Of a stretch of 64,000 bases of DNA, positions 44,086 through 52,286 are shown piece by piece. The stretch comes from Nocardia jejuensis NBRC 103114 (lineage in GTDB: Bacteria > Actinomycetota > Actinomycetes > Mycobacteriales > Mycobacteriaceae). The position numbers and the translations under genes were made by a program. Numbering within the stretch: the stretch's first letter is position 1; every line of letters begins with the position of its first letter. The notes beneath the pieces were generated by a model. It was not told the DNA's origin and made no database searches. It worked only from the letters and a program-made list of their open reading frames with translations. The DNA is taken from the NCBI RefSeq assembly GCF_001613145.1, contig NZ_BDBU01000050.1, positions 25,842-89,841 on the forward strand, written 5' to 3'.

Positions 44086-46218
44086 GTGACAGAAACGGAC
44101 CTGCTCGCGACACCCGGGGTGGAAAGTGATTCAAAATCCTCGGATCGCGATAGTGACTCCGGACAGATTTCGAAGATGAGCGAACATACTGACGTCGCAC
44201 GATCGGGGCTGACTGGAATGTTGTTGCCGCAGTTGCGTGCGCTTGCCGGAGAACTCGGTATCCGAGGCACCTCCGGGATGCGTAAGGGTGATCTCATCGC
44301 CGCCATCAAGGAGAACCAGTCCGGTGGGGCCAAGGCCGCCGCCGCCGCTGCCCCCGCGCCCGCCGTCAAGGCCACGCGGAACCGGAACGATGCCAAGGCC
44401 AAGGCCGAGGTCGCGCCGACCGCCGGAGAATCCGCTCCCGCCGTCGAGTCCGCCCCGAAGACCGAATCCGCACCGGCCAAGGCCGAGGTGAAGGCGGAGG
44501 TGAAGGCGGAGGCTCCGGCCAAGAACGCCGAGCCGGCTCGGGACAATGCCCACCGTGGCGAGGGTGTCGCCCGTGGCGAGAACTCTTCCGAAGCTCGCGA
44601 ATCCAAGCGTGAGGACGCCGAAGGCGGCCGTGGCGAAGGTGGCCGCGGCGACGACGATCGCGACGGCGGCCAGCGCGGCCGCGGCCGTCAGCGCCGGGGC
44701 CGCGAACAGCGCGCCGCCGCCGCGACCGGCAACGCCGAGTCGAACGCTTCCTCCTCCGAGGCTCCCGCCGAGCAGAAGTCCGAGCAGGAAGGCGGTGAAC
44801 GCCGCCGCGAGCGCAATAACAACGAGCGCAACAACAATCAGCAGAACGGCGGTCAGAACCGCCAGCAGAACAACCAGAACGGCACCGCGCGCGGCGGCAA
44901 CAACGGCCCCGATCGTGACCGTCCGCGCAACAACGGCAACGACGACGACGAGGAAGGCGGCCGCGGCCGCCGGGGACGTCGTTTCCGTGAGCGTCGCCGT
45001 GGGCGCGACCGCGAAGACGGTGGCCCCATCACCGGTGGTGGCGAGGCCCGCGAGATGGAAATCCGCGAGGACGACGTCCTGCAGCCGGTCGCCGGCATTC
45101 TCGACGTCCTCGACAACTACGCGTTCGTGCGGACCTCCGGCTATCTGGCCGGTCCGAACGACGTCTACGTGTCGATGAACCTGGTCCGCAAGAACGGCCT
45201 GCGCCGCGGTGACGCCATCACCGGCGCGGTGCGCGCTCCGCGGGACGGCGATCAGAGCAACCAGCGGCAGAAGTTCGATCCGCTGGTGCGCCTGGACACC
45301 ATCAACGGTTCGGATATCGAATCCGCCAAGCGCCGACCGGAATTCACCAAGCTCACCCCGCTGTACCCGAATCAGCGACTGCGCCTGGAGACTCAGCCGA
45401 ACAAGCTAACCACGCGCATCATCGATCTGATCATGCCGATCGGCAAGGGTCAGCGCGCGCTGATCGTGTCCCCGCCCAAGGCGGGTAAGACCACGGTCAT
45501 GCAGGACATCGCCAACGCGATCGCCACCAACAACCCCGAGTGCTACCTGATGGTCGTGCTGGTGGACGAGCGTCCCGAGGAAGTGACCGATATGCAGCGC
45601 TCCGTGCGCGGCGAGGTCATCGCCTCCACGTTCGACCGCCCGCCGGGCGATCACACCTCGGTCGCCGAGCTCGCCATCGAGCGTGCGAAGCGTCTGGTGG
45701 AGATGGGCCAGGACGTCGTGGTGCTGCTCGACTCGATCACCCGATTGGGCCGTGCGTACAACAACTCCTCGCCCGCCTCGGGTCGAATCCTTTCCGGTGG
45801 TGTGGATTCCACCGCGCTGTACCCGCCCAAGCGGTTCCTCGGCGCGGCCCGCAACATCGAGAACGGCGGCTCGCTCACGATCATCGCCACGGCGCTGGTC
45901 GAGACCGGCTCCACCGGTGACACGGTCATCTTCGAGGAGTTCAAGGGCACGGGTAACGCCGAGCTCAAGCTGGACCGCAAGATCGCCGAGCGCCGCGTGT
46001 TCCCGGCGGTGGACGTGAACCTGTCCAGCACCCGTCGCGACGATCTGCTCATGTCACCCGACGAGGCGGCGGTGGTGCACAAGCTGCGCCGCGTGCTGGG
46101 TGGCCTGGACTCGCATCAGGCGATCGACCTCATGGTCGACCGGTTGAAGAAGACCAAGAGCAATGTCGAGTTCCTGATGACGGTCTCCAAGACCGCCCCG
46201 GGCGCCATCGACGAATAA
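44086..46218 (+). CDS. rho: Transcription termination factor Rho with long N-terminal insertion
   Basis: A 710-residue Rho; E. coli Rho has 419. GTG 44086 follows AAGGAAAGGA. Order: N-terminal helix bundle (GMLLPQLRALAGELGIRG, MRKGDLIAAIKENQ), then an insertion of about 230 residues, first Ala/Lys/Glu-rich, then Arg/Asn/Gly/Gln-rich (NNERNNNQQNGGQNRQQNN), then the cold-shock RNA-binding domain (GILDVLDNYAFVRTSGY), and the RecA motor with Walker A SPPKAGKTTVMQDI and Walker B VVLLDSITRLGRAYN. Disordered basic insertions of this kind are typical of actinobacterial Rho and aid RNA binding. Its 3' end is overlapped by a convergent membrane-protein frame. Confidence 0.97.
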   Translation: MTETDLLATPGVESDSKSSDRDSDSGQISKMSEHTDVARSGLTGMLLPQLRALAGELGIRGTSGMRKGDLIAAIKENQSGGAKAAAAAAPAPAVKATRNRNDAKAKAEVAPTAGESAPAVESAPKTESAPAKAEVKAEVKAEAPAKNAEPARDNAHRGEGVARGENSSEARESKREDAEGGRGEGGRGDDDRDGGQRGRGRQRRGREQRAAAATGNAESNASSSEAPAEQKSEQEGGERRRERNNNERNNNQQNGGQNRQQNNQNGTARGGNNGPDRDRPRNNGNDDDEEGGRGRRGRRFRERRRGRDREDGGPITGGGEAREMEIREDDVLQPVAGILDVLDNYAFVRTSGYLAGPNDVYVSMNLVRKNGLRRGDAITGAVRAPRDGDQSNQRQKFDPLVRLDTINGSDIESAKRRPEFTKLTPLYPNQRLRLETQPNKLTTRIIDLIMPIGKGQRALIVSPPKAGKTTVMQDIANAIATNNPECYLMVVLVDERPEEVTDMQRSVRGEVIASTFDRPPGDHTSVAELAIERAKRLVEMGQDVVVLLDSITRLGRAYNNSSPASGRILSGGVDSTALYPPKRFLGAARNIENGGSLTIIATALVETGSTGDTVIFEEFKGTGNAELKLDRKIAERRVFPAVDVNLSSTRRDDLLMSPDEAAVVHKLRRVLGGLDSHQAIDLMVDRLKKTKSNVEFLMTVSKTAPGAIDE

Positions 46219-46685
46219 GCCGAACAGGCTTGGCGCACAAGGTTGTACACGACGACGGCCCCGCTACGGCGGGGCCGTCGCCGTATCCGCGCCGGCTGTG
46301 ATGCCGGGAACTCGAACGGGCTCGGTCCGCCCGGCAGCGGGCGCGGGCTGTAGAAGAAAAGACCGATCAGCGCCGCGCCGAAGACCATGAATCCCAGAAT
46401 GGTCGCGGTCACGGCGCCGGAGGCCGAGGCGTCCGGCACCGTGACCGCTGTGTAGGCGAGGGTGCCGTCCCCGTGCGCTGGGGCGCTCGGGTTGCCCATC
46501 GCGCGGCCGGAGTCCCCGGGAGCCGCGCACCACCCCGCCACCACCGTCAGACTCAGCCCGGCCAGGATCGCCGCCGCGACGAATTCCGCGCGCCGTCCGA
46601 ATGCCCTCCCGGCTCCGGACCGCACGCCGATCCGGGAGATTTCCCGGGTCGTGTTGTTCTTCGCGGATACAGCCTTCCTGGTCAC
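46116..46685 (-). CDS. Putative two-pass membrane protein overlapping the rho 3' end
   Basis: A 189-residue frame. GTG 46685 has GGAAGGG 5 nt upstream. Two clear membrane segments: AEFVAAAILAGLSLTVVAGW and VTATILGFMVFGAALIGLFF; between them an extracytoplasmic loop with one Cys, after them an Arg-rich cytoplasmic tail. The last ~34 codons lie inside rho on the other strand and the rho terminator hairpin lies inside the gene. The ribosome site and both membrane helices support a real gene, but the C-terminal part may be an accident of GC-rich open frames. Family not recognised. Confidence 0.5.
   Translation of the reverse strand: MTRKAVSAKNNTTREISRIGVRSGAGRAFGRRAEFVAAAILAGLSLTVVAGWCAAPGDSGRAMGNPSAPAHGDGTLAYTAVTVPDASASGAVTATILGFMVFGAALIGLFFYSPRPLPGGPSPFEFPASQPARIRRRPRRSGAVVVYNLVRQACSAYSSMAPGAVLETVIRNSTLLLVFFNRSTMRSIA
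46253..46280 (+). terminator. Terminator of rho
   Basis: Perfect 12-bp stem CGACGGCCCCGC / GCGGGGCCGTCG with a 4-nt loop, 34 bp after the rho stop. No T-run. Confidence 0.75.
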
Positions 46686-46992
46686 AGCTGCCCTTCCGAT
46701 CGTCGCGGGACTCTCACCTGGGACGAACTCTATGAACACTCATGTTCGTAGTCATGAGTAGCGGGCTACTCGTCTTCCAGACTGGCCCCCGCGCGGCGAT
46801 CCCGCGTGCCCGTACTTTCATGGGGTTCGCACGATCGCCCGCTCGCACGCGTGTGTGATCGCGATCCCACGGGGGCTGGAATAACCAGGGAATACGGTCG
46901 CTTATACTTGTCCGTCGGCAACCATGCCTAAGTCGGTTCCGGTTCACGTCCATGAGATCGCGGGCGACCCGGAGCCTTTTGAAAGGACACCC
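46686..46992. promoter_or_regulatory. Divergent region before rpmE with nested inverted repeats
   Basis: 307 bp with no gene. At 46731-46770 three inverted repeats overlap: TATGAACA-CTCA-TGTTCGTA, ACTCATG...CATGAGT, and AGTAG-CGGG-CTACT. Closer to rpmE, CTTATACTTG (46901-46910) contains TATACT, a good -10 for rpmE. The repeats could be operators for the minus-strand gene or an RNA structure; no regulator is adjacent. Confidence 0.45.
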
Positions 46993-47238
46993 ATGCGGGC
47001 AGGAATTCACCCCACGTACGTGGACACCACGGTCGTCTGCGGCTGTGGCAACACCTTCCAGACCAAGAGCACCAAGGAGTCGGGCCAGATCACGGTCGAG
47101 GTCTGCTCCCAGTGCCACCCGTTCTACACGGGCAAGCAGAAGATCCTCGACACCGGCGGCCGCGTGGCCCGCTTCGAGGCTCGTTACGGCAAGCGCAACA
47201 CCAAGGCTGCCGAGACCGCCGAGACTGCTGCCGAATAG
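46993..47238 (+). CDS. rpmE: Ribosomal protein bL31
   Basis: An 81-residue large-subunit protein. MRAGIHPTYVDTTVVCGCGN begins it; the zinc-binding cysteines are present in CGCGNTF and CSQCHPFYTGKQK, so this is the zinc (C+) form, not the zinc-independent paralogue. ATG 46993 follows AAAGGA. A strong intrinsic terminator follows. Confidence 0.96.
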   Translation: MRAGIHPTYVDTTVVCGCGNTFQTKSTKESGQITVEVCSQCHPFYTGKQKILDTGGRVARFEARYGKRNTKAAETAETAAE

Positions 47239-47246
47239 CGCCCCCG

Positions 47247-47292
47247 CCGACGCCCGTCCTGCCCAGTGCAGGGCGGGCGTCGGTGCTTTTTT
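47247..47292 (+). terminator. Strong intrinsic terminator after rpmE
   Basis: 16-bp stem (left CCGACGCCCGTCCTGC, right GCAGGGCGGGCGTCGG, one G-U pair), 5-nt loop, followed by TGCTTTTTTG. One of the few terminators here with a true T-run. Confidence 0.93.
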
Positions 47293-47347
47293 GCCTCCGC
47301 TTCGCTCCCCCGCTCCGTCGGTCCAGAATCGGGGCGGGCCGCGAAAC

Positions 47348-47408
47348 CAGGCGCGAGCCTGGGCGGGGCGCGAAGCTGGGCGGGGCGCGGAGCAGGCGCG
47401 AGCCTGGG
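47348..47408. repeat. Short GC-rich repeats between rpmE and prfA
   Basis: CAGGCGCGAGCCTGGG occurs at 47348-47363 and again at 47393-47408; between them CGGGGCGCGAAGCTGGG and a partial second copy. The 16-mer is itself partly self-complementary (CAGGC...GCCTG). Confidence 0.7.
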
Positions 47409-47451
47409 GGTCTGCTGTATACCGAAACAAGTTCCCGAAGGAGCGCATGCC

Positions 47452-48537
47452 ATGGCCGACAACACCGCGGCCCCGTCCGCGATCGACGACATCCTGGCCG
47501 AGTACTCGGGCCTGGAGGCGCAGCTGGCCGATCCGGCGCTGCACAACGATCCGGGTGCCGCGCGTCGGGTGGGTAAGCGGTTCGCCGAACTCGGGCCGAT
47601 CATGTCGACCTACACCAAACTGACCGCCGCACAGGACGATCTGGCCGCCGCGCAGGAGCTCGCGGCCGACGACTCGTCCTTCGCCGCGGAGATTCCCGGC
47701 CTGCAGGAGCAGGTGACCGAGCTGCACAAGGCGCTCACCGATCTGCTCGCGCCGCGCGATCCGCACGACGGCGACGATGTGGTGCTCGAGGTGAAATCCG
47801 GTGAGGGCGGCGAGGAATCGGCGCTTTTCGCGGCCGATCTGGCCCGGATGTACATCAAGTACGCGGAGAAGCACGGCTGGAAGGTCGAGGTGCTCGGCGT
47901 CACGTACACCGAGCTGGACGGCTACAAGGAAGCCTCCTTCTCGATCCGGAGCAAGGAGCCCTCGCGGGACGGCGTCTGGTCGCGCCTGAAATGGGAGGGC
48001 GGGGTGCACCGCGTGCAGCGCGTGCCCGTCACCGAATCTCAGGGCCGCATCCACACCTCCGCCGCCGGTGTCCTGGTCTACCCGGAACCTGACGAGGTCG
48101 AGCAGGTGCAGATCGACGAGAAGGATCTGCGCGTCGATGTCTACCGTTCCTCCGGCAAGGGCGGTCAGGGCGTCAACACCACCGACTCCGCCGTGCGCCT
48201 CACCCACCTGCCCACCGGGCTCGTGGTGACCTGCCAGAACGAACGCTCGCAGCTGCAGAACAAGATTCGCGCCATGCAGGTGCTCTCGGCGCGCTTGCAG
48301 GCGCTGGCGGAGGATCAGGCCAACGAGGAGGCCGCGGCGGGCCGCGCCTCGCAGATCCGCACGGTGGACCGCTCCGAGCGGATCCGCACCTACAACTTCC
48401 CGGAGAATCGCATCGCCGACCACCGGATCGGGTACAAGGCGAACAATCTGGACTCGGTGCTCAAGACCGGCAATCTCGACGATCTGCTCGACGCGCTGAG
48501 CGCCGCCGACCGCGCCGCGCGACTCGCTGCGGAGTGA
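47452..48537 (+). CDS. prfA: Peptide chain release factor 1
   Basis: A 361-residue class I release factor for UAA and UAG. The GGQ loop is in SSGKGGQGVNTTDSAVRLTH; the stop-recognition region lies around GGVHRVQRVPVTESQGRIHTS. ATG 47452 follows AAGGAG. It is followed by prmC, which methylates the GGQ glutamine. Confidence 0.97.
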   Translation: MADNTAAPSAIDDILAEYSGLEAQLADPALHNDPGAARRVGKRFAELGPIMSTYTKLTAAQDDLAAAQELAADDSSFAAEIPGLQEQVTELHKALTDLLAPRDPHDGDDVVLEVKSGEGGEESALFAADLARMYIKYAEKHGWKVEVLGVTYTELDGYKEASFSIRSKEPSRDGVWSRLKWEGGVHRVQRVPVTESQGRIHTSAAGVLVYPEPDEVEQVQIDEKDLRVDVYRSSGKGGQGVNTTDSAVRLTHLPTGLVVTCQNERSQLQNKIRAMQVLSARLQALAEDQANEEAAAGRASQIRTVDRSERIRTYNFPENRIADHRIGYKANNLDSVLKTGNLDDLLDALSAADRAARLAAE

Positions 48538-48702
48538 GGCTTTCGCGAGTAGATTTTTTCCAGGTGCCGACCGACTCCCGCGGATCCCGGCAATTCGCCG
48601 GGTAACACCGGAACTCGATCCGTTCGGCACCGCGTATCCGGCACGACATCGCCGGGCGCTCGTTGCCCGGCACCATGATTCGGAGAGGCGGACAGTGTCG
48701 TC

Positions 48703-49578
48703 ATGAGCCGCGCACCCCTGCGTCCCGCCATTCGCGACGCCGCCGAGACACTCCGGGCCGCCGGGGTGCACAGTCCCCAGACCGACGCGGAACTCCTTGC
48801 CGCACATGTGCTCGGCATCGACCGGGGGCGGCTGGCGCTGGTCCCCATGGTGACTCCGGACCAGCTGGAGGAATTTCGCAAGCTGGTCGCCCGGCGCGCG
48901 GAACGTATTCCGCTGCAACACCTTACGGGCACCGCCGCGATGGGGGAGATCGATCTCGCGGTCGGCCCCGGCGTCTTCGTCCCGCGTCCGGAGACCGAAC
49001 TGCTCTTCGCCTGGGCGCTGGCTCGGCTCGAAGCGGCCGGGCACGAGCACCAGCCCGTCGTGGTGGATCTGTGCACCGGTTCCGGCGCGCTGGCGCTGGC
49101 CATCGCGCACGCCCGCCCAGACGCCCAGGTGCACGCGGTCGAACTCGATCCCGAGGCGATGGCCTGGGCGCGCCGCAATGCCCTGCAGCTGTCCGACGAG
49201 GGCGACACCCCCATCGATCTGCACGCGGGCGATGTCACCGACCCGGCGATCCTGGAGCATCTGGACGGCCGGGTGGATCTGGTGGTCTCCAATCCGCCCT
49301 ACATCCCCGAGGATGCGCGGCTGGATCCCGAAGTGGCGGACCATGATCCGCACCGGGCCCTGTTCGGCGGCCCGGACGGCCTCGACGTGATCCGCCCCAT
49401 GATCGCCACCATCGCGCGCCTGCTGCGGCCGGGCGGCGTGGTCGCGGTCGAGCACGACGACAGCAACGGCTCCGCCGTCGCCGCCCTCTTCACCGCGCAC
49501 GGTGGCTTCGACGAGATCCTCGAACATCCCGACCTGGCGGGCAAGCCCCGCTTCGTCGTGGCCCGCCGCACTCGGTAA
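48703..49578 (+). CDS. prmC: Release factor glutamine N5-methyltransferase
   Basis: A 291-residue SAM methyltransferase. SAM motif VVDLCTGSGALALAIA and the glutamine-binding NPPY in VVSNPPYIPEDARLDPEV identify PrmC. It methylates the GGQ glutamine of RF1 (upstream) and RF2. ATG 48703; 165 bp after prfA. Near the catalytic domain end, LLRPGGVVAVEHDDSNG is typical. Confidence 0.96.
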   Translation: MSRAPLRPAIRDAAETLRAAGVHSPQTDAELLAAHVLGIDRGRLALVPMVTPDQLEEFRKLVARRAERIPLQHLTGTAAMGEIDLAVGPGVFVPRPETELLFAWALARLEAAGHEHQPVVVDLCTGSGALALAIAHARPDAQVHAVELDPEAMAWARRNALQLSDEGDTPIDLHAGDVTDPAILEHLDGRVDLVVSNPPYIPEDARLDPEVADHDPHRALFGGPDGLDVIRPMIATIARLLRPGGVVAVEHDDSNGSAVAALFTAHGGFDEILEHPDLAGKPRFVVARRTR

Positions 49579-49658
49579 GGCGACCGTCGCGGGCCGGTGG
49601 CGGGTGAAACTCCGGCGCGGCGACGGCGCACCCGAGCATCCGTGCCAAGATGTTGCGC

Positions 49659-50321
49659 GTGAGTACCGTCTACGACTGTGCCGATCCCGATTCGCGTGCC
49701 GCCGGGCTGAACGCGGCCCGAAGTTCGCTGAAATCCGGGCGGTTGGCCGTCATTCCGACCGACACCCTGTACGGGCTGGCGGCCGACGCGTTCGACGGTC
49801 AGGCCGTGAGCGCGCTGCTGGCGGCCAAGCGCCGCGGGCGGGACATGCCGGTGCCGGTGCTGGTCGGTTCCTGGAACACGATCGACGGTCTGGTGTTCTC
49901 GGTGCGCCCGCAGGCGCGTGAGCTGATCCGCGCCTTCTGGCCCGGCGGGCTGAGTCTCGTTGTGCAGCAGGCGCCTTCGCTGGCCTGGGATCTGGGTGAC
50001 ACCCGCGGCACCGTGATGCTGCGGATGCCGCTGCATCCGGTGGCGCTCGAGCTGCTGCGCGAGGTCGGGCCGCTGGCGGTGTCCAGTGCGAACGTCTCGG
50101 GTCAGCCGCCGGCCAAGACCGCCCAGGAGGCCGAGGCGCAGCTGGGTGATCTGGTCGGGGTCTATCTCGACGGTGGTCCCGCCGATCACGCGGTCGCCTC
50201 CACCATCGTGGATCTGACCTCCGATGTGCCGCGGATTCTGCGCGAGGGCGCGATCGCGGCGGAGAAGGTCGCAGAGGTCCTCGGCATGTCGCCCGAGGAA
50301 CTGCGCCAGGACGTTCGGTGA
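49659..50321 (+). CDS. L-threonylcarbamoyladenylate synthase (Sua5/YciO/YrdC)
   Basis: A 220-residue enzyme for the first step of the t6A37 tRNA modification, from threonine, bicarbonate and ATP. GRLAVIPTDTLYGLAADAF is the YrdC signature, followed by AAKRRGRDMPVPVLV, WPGGLSLVV and GPLAVSSANVSGQPP. GTG 49659 (MSTVYDC) is preferred by comparison with mycobacterial homologues; ATG 49650 is the alternative. Precedes wecA by 11 bp. Confidence 0.95.
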   Translation: MSTVYDCADPDSRAAGLNAARSSLKSGRLAVIPTDTLYGLAADAFDGQAVSALLAAKRRGRDMPVPVLVGSWNTIDGLVFSVRPQARELIRAFWPGGLSLVVQQAPSLAWDLGDTRGTVMLRMPLHPVALELLREVGPLAVSSANVSGQPPAKTAQEAEAQLGDLVGVYLDGGPADHAVASTIVDLTSDVPRILREGAIAAEKVAEVLGMSPEELRQDVR

Positions 50322-50332
50322 CGGCCCGATAG

Positions 50333-51592
50333 ATGCTGTCGAGTCAGGGCGTTTTCAGCCAGGGGGCGGTCGTCCCGCTGCGGGAGCTGCTGCTGGTGCT
50401 GCTCGCGGCCACGGTCATCGCCTATCTGCTGACCGGTGGAATCCGGGTGCTGGCCATCGCCTTCGGCGCGGTGGCGGTCCCGCGAGAGCGCGATGTGCAC
50501 GTGAAGCCGATTCCGCGCATGGGCGGCGTGGGCATATATCTGGGTCTGACCGGTGCCGTGCTCTTCGCGCACCAACTGCCCGCACTGCGGCGCGGTTTCG
50601 ACTACCCGCGCGATATCCCGGCGGTGCTGGCGGCGGGCACGTTGATCGTGCTGGTCGGCATTCTCGATGACCGCTGGGGCCTGGACTGGCTGACCAAGCT
50701 GGTCGGGCAGATCACCGCGGCGGGCGTGATGGCGTGGATGGGCCTGAGCTGGGTCGCCATCTACAACCCCTTCACCAATGAGACCGTGGTGCTCGATCCG
50801 CTGCAGGGCGGCCTGGTGACCGTGGTGATCACCGTCGTGATGATCAACGCGATGAATTTCGTGGACGGTCTGGACGGTCTGGCCGCGGGTCTGGGATTGA
50901 TCGCCTCGGTCGCGGTATTCGTGTTCACCGTCGGCCTGCTCTACGAGGTGGGCGGATCCACCGACACCTATCCGCCCGCACTGCTGGCCGCCGCGCTCGC
51001 GGGTGGCTGCCTCGGATTTCTGCCGCACAATTTCCAGCCCGCCCGAATTTTCATGGGTGACTCCGGTTCCATGCTGATCGGATTGATGCTGGCCGCGATC
51101 TCCACCGGCGCCTCGGGCCGAATTCCGCTGCAGGGCTACGGCCCGCGCGACATCGTGGGTCTGCTGTCGCCATTGTTGCTGGTGGGAGCCGTGATGTTCA
51201 TTCCGGTCCTGGATATCGTGATGGCCATCTGGCGGCGCTGGCGCGCGAATGTGAGTTTCTCCACGCCGGACAAAATGCATCTGCATCACCGTTTGCTGCA
51301 GATCGGGCATTCCCATCGCCGCGTCGTACTGGTGATCTACCTGTGGGTGAGCGTGCTGGCATTCGGCGCGGTCGGCGCTTCGCTGATCACCGATCGCCGG
51401 GTGGTGGTGCTGGTGTTCGCCGCCGGATTGGTTTTCGCGCTCGTGGTCACCGCCGTGCCGTCGTGGCGGGAATTGCACCCGCGGGTGCGCCGGGGCGTGC
51501 GCCGCAGCTCGCAATGGGACGACGCCGCGCGGGAGCCGGAGAATCCGCCCAACGGCCCCGACCATGCCGCCCGGTATGATCGGCACCCGTGA
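50333..51592 (+). CDS. wecA: Undecaprenyl/decaprenyl-phosphate GlcNAc-1-phosphate transferase
   Basis: A 419-residue membrane enzyme of the MraY/WecA family with about 11 membrane segments. IPRMGGVGIYLG, NAMNFVDGLDGLAAGLG (catalytic Asp/Asn) and GFLPHNFQPARIFMGDSGSM in two stretches, then the loop with MHLHHRLLQIGHSHRR, are family hallmarks. In mycolate-bearing bacteria it starts the rhamnosyl-GlcNAc linker that joins arabinogalactan to peptidoglycan. Its stop overlaps the next start (GTGA). Confidence 0.95.
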   Translation: MLSSQGVFSQGAVVPLRELLLVLLAATVIAYLLTGGIRVLAIAFGAVAVPRERDVHVKPIPRMGGVGIYLGLTGAVLFAHQLPALRRGFDYPRDIPAVLAAGTLIVLVGILDDRWGLDWLTKLVGQITAAGVMAWMGLSWVAIYNPFTNETVVLDPLQGGLVTVVITVVMINAMNFVDGLDGLAAGLGLIASVAVFVFTVGLLYEVGGSTDTYPPALLAAALAGGCLGFLPHNFQPARIFMGDSGSMLIGLMLAAISTGASGRIPLQGYGPRDIVGLLSPLLLVGAVMFIPVLDIVMAIWRRWRANVSFSTPDKMHLHHRLLQIGHSHRRVVLVIYLWVSVLAFGAVGASLITDRRVVVLVFAAGLVFALVVTAVPSWRELHPRVRRGVRRSSQWDDAAREPENPPNGPDHAARYDRHP

Positions 51593-52017
51593 GCACGCCT
51601 TCAGATCCTGGTCCTGACGCCCCACTGCGGGCGGCGCTGCGCTACGGCATCGCCGGTTTGGCTGTGCTGGTTGTGGTTTCGGCCATTCTTTCCTCGATCG
51701 TCGCGGGACTGCCCGGTCTCTGGGGCGCCCTGCTCGGCGCGGCGATCGGCGGCGGTTTCATCCTCACCACCGCGGCGTCGGTGTTGTTCAGCGCGAAGAT
51801 CGAGTCCGGTCTGCAGGGCATCGTGTTGCTCGGCAGCTGGGTGGGCAAGCTCCTGGTGGCGCTCGTCGTGGTCGCCGTGCTCAAGCGGTACGACTTCTAC
51901 AGCCCCGGCGCCCTGTTCCTGACGGTGGTCGGCGCACTGCTCGTGGTTCTCGGCGCGGAGACGTACGGCCTTCTGCGCCAACGTGTTCCGACCGTCGAGG
52001 TCGACCGCGAGCTGTAG
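51589..52017 (+). CDS. atpI: AtpI-like ATP synthase accessory membrane protein
   Basis: A 142-residue protein with four membrane segments: IAGLAVLVVVSAILSSIV, LLGAAIGGGFILTTAASVL, GSWVGKLLVALVVVAVL and ALFLTVVGALLVVLGA. Position directly before atpB and topology match AtpI, which helps assemble the c-ring. GTG 51589 overlaps wecA's stop. Sequence conservation in this family is low, so position carries much of the call. Confidence 0.8.
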   Translation: MSTPSDPGPDAPLRAALRYGIAGLAVLVVVSAILSSIVAGLPGLWGALLGAAIGGGFILTTAASVLFSAKIESGLQGIVLLGSWVGKLLVALVVVAVLKRYDFYSPGALFLTVVGALLVVLGAETYGLLRQRVPTVEVDREL

Positions 52018-52286
52018 CCGCGGCGCAGTTCACCGACTGTTTGGGCCACCCCCTACACGCTGTCGTAGATAACTTGATAAACTCTTTACTTGTAGCCGAC
52101 CGAATCAACAGGGGGGTCTTCCTGAGACCCTCCTAAGAGCAGGTTATGCTTGCTGCCGTACCGGACCCTCTGGGTCACGGTCCTGCACCGTCGACGATGT
52201 CGCCGACGCGCGTACAGACGCCCGGGCTCTGCCCGAACAGCTGCTGACGAACTTCGAGCCGACCTGAGTCGACCACCAGATCGTCA
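52018..52286 (+). promoter_or_regulatory. atp operon leader with hairpin
   Basis: 269 bp between atpI and atpB, AT-rich at 52060-52095 (GTAGATAACTTGATAAACTC), the probable main atp promoter. A hairpin at 52110-52134 (AGGGGGGTCT pairing AGACCCTCCT, loop TCCTG) follows. No gene seen. Confidence 0.5.

Noticed and set aside
46731..46750. GAAC...GTTC dyad as a LexA (SOS) box
   Set aside because: Spacing is GAAC-N6-GTTC, whereas the actinobacterial box is GAAC-N4-GTTC.
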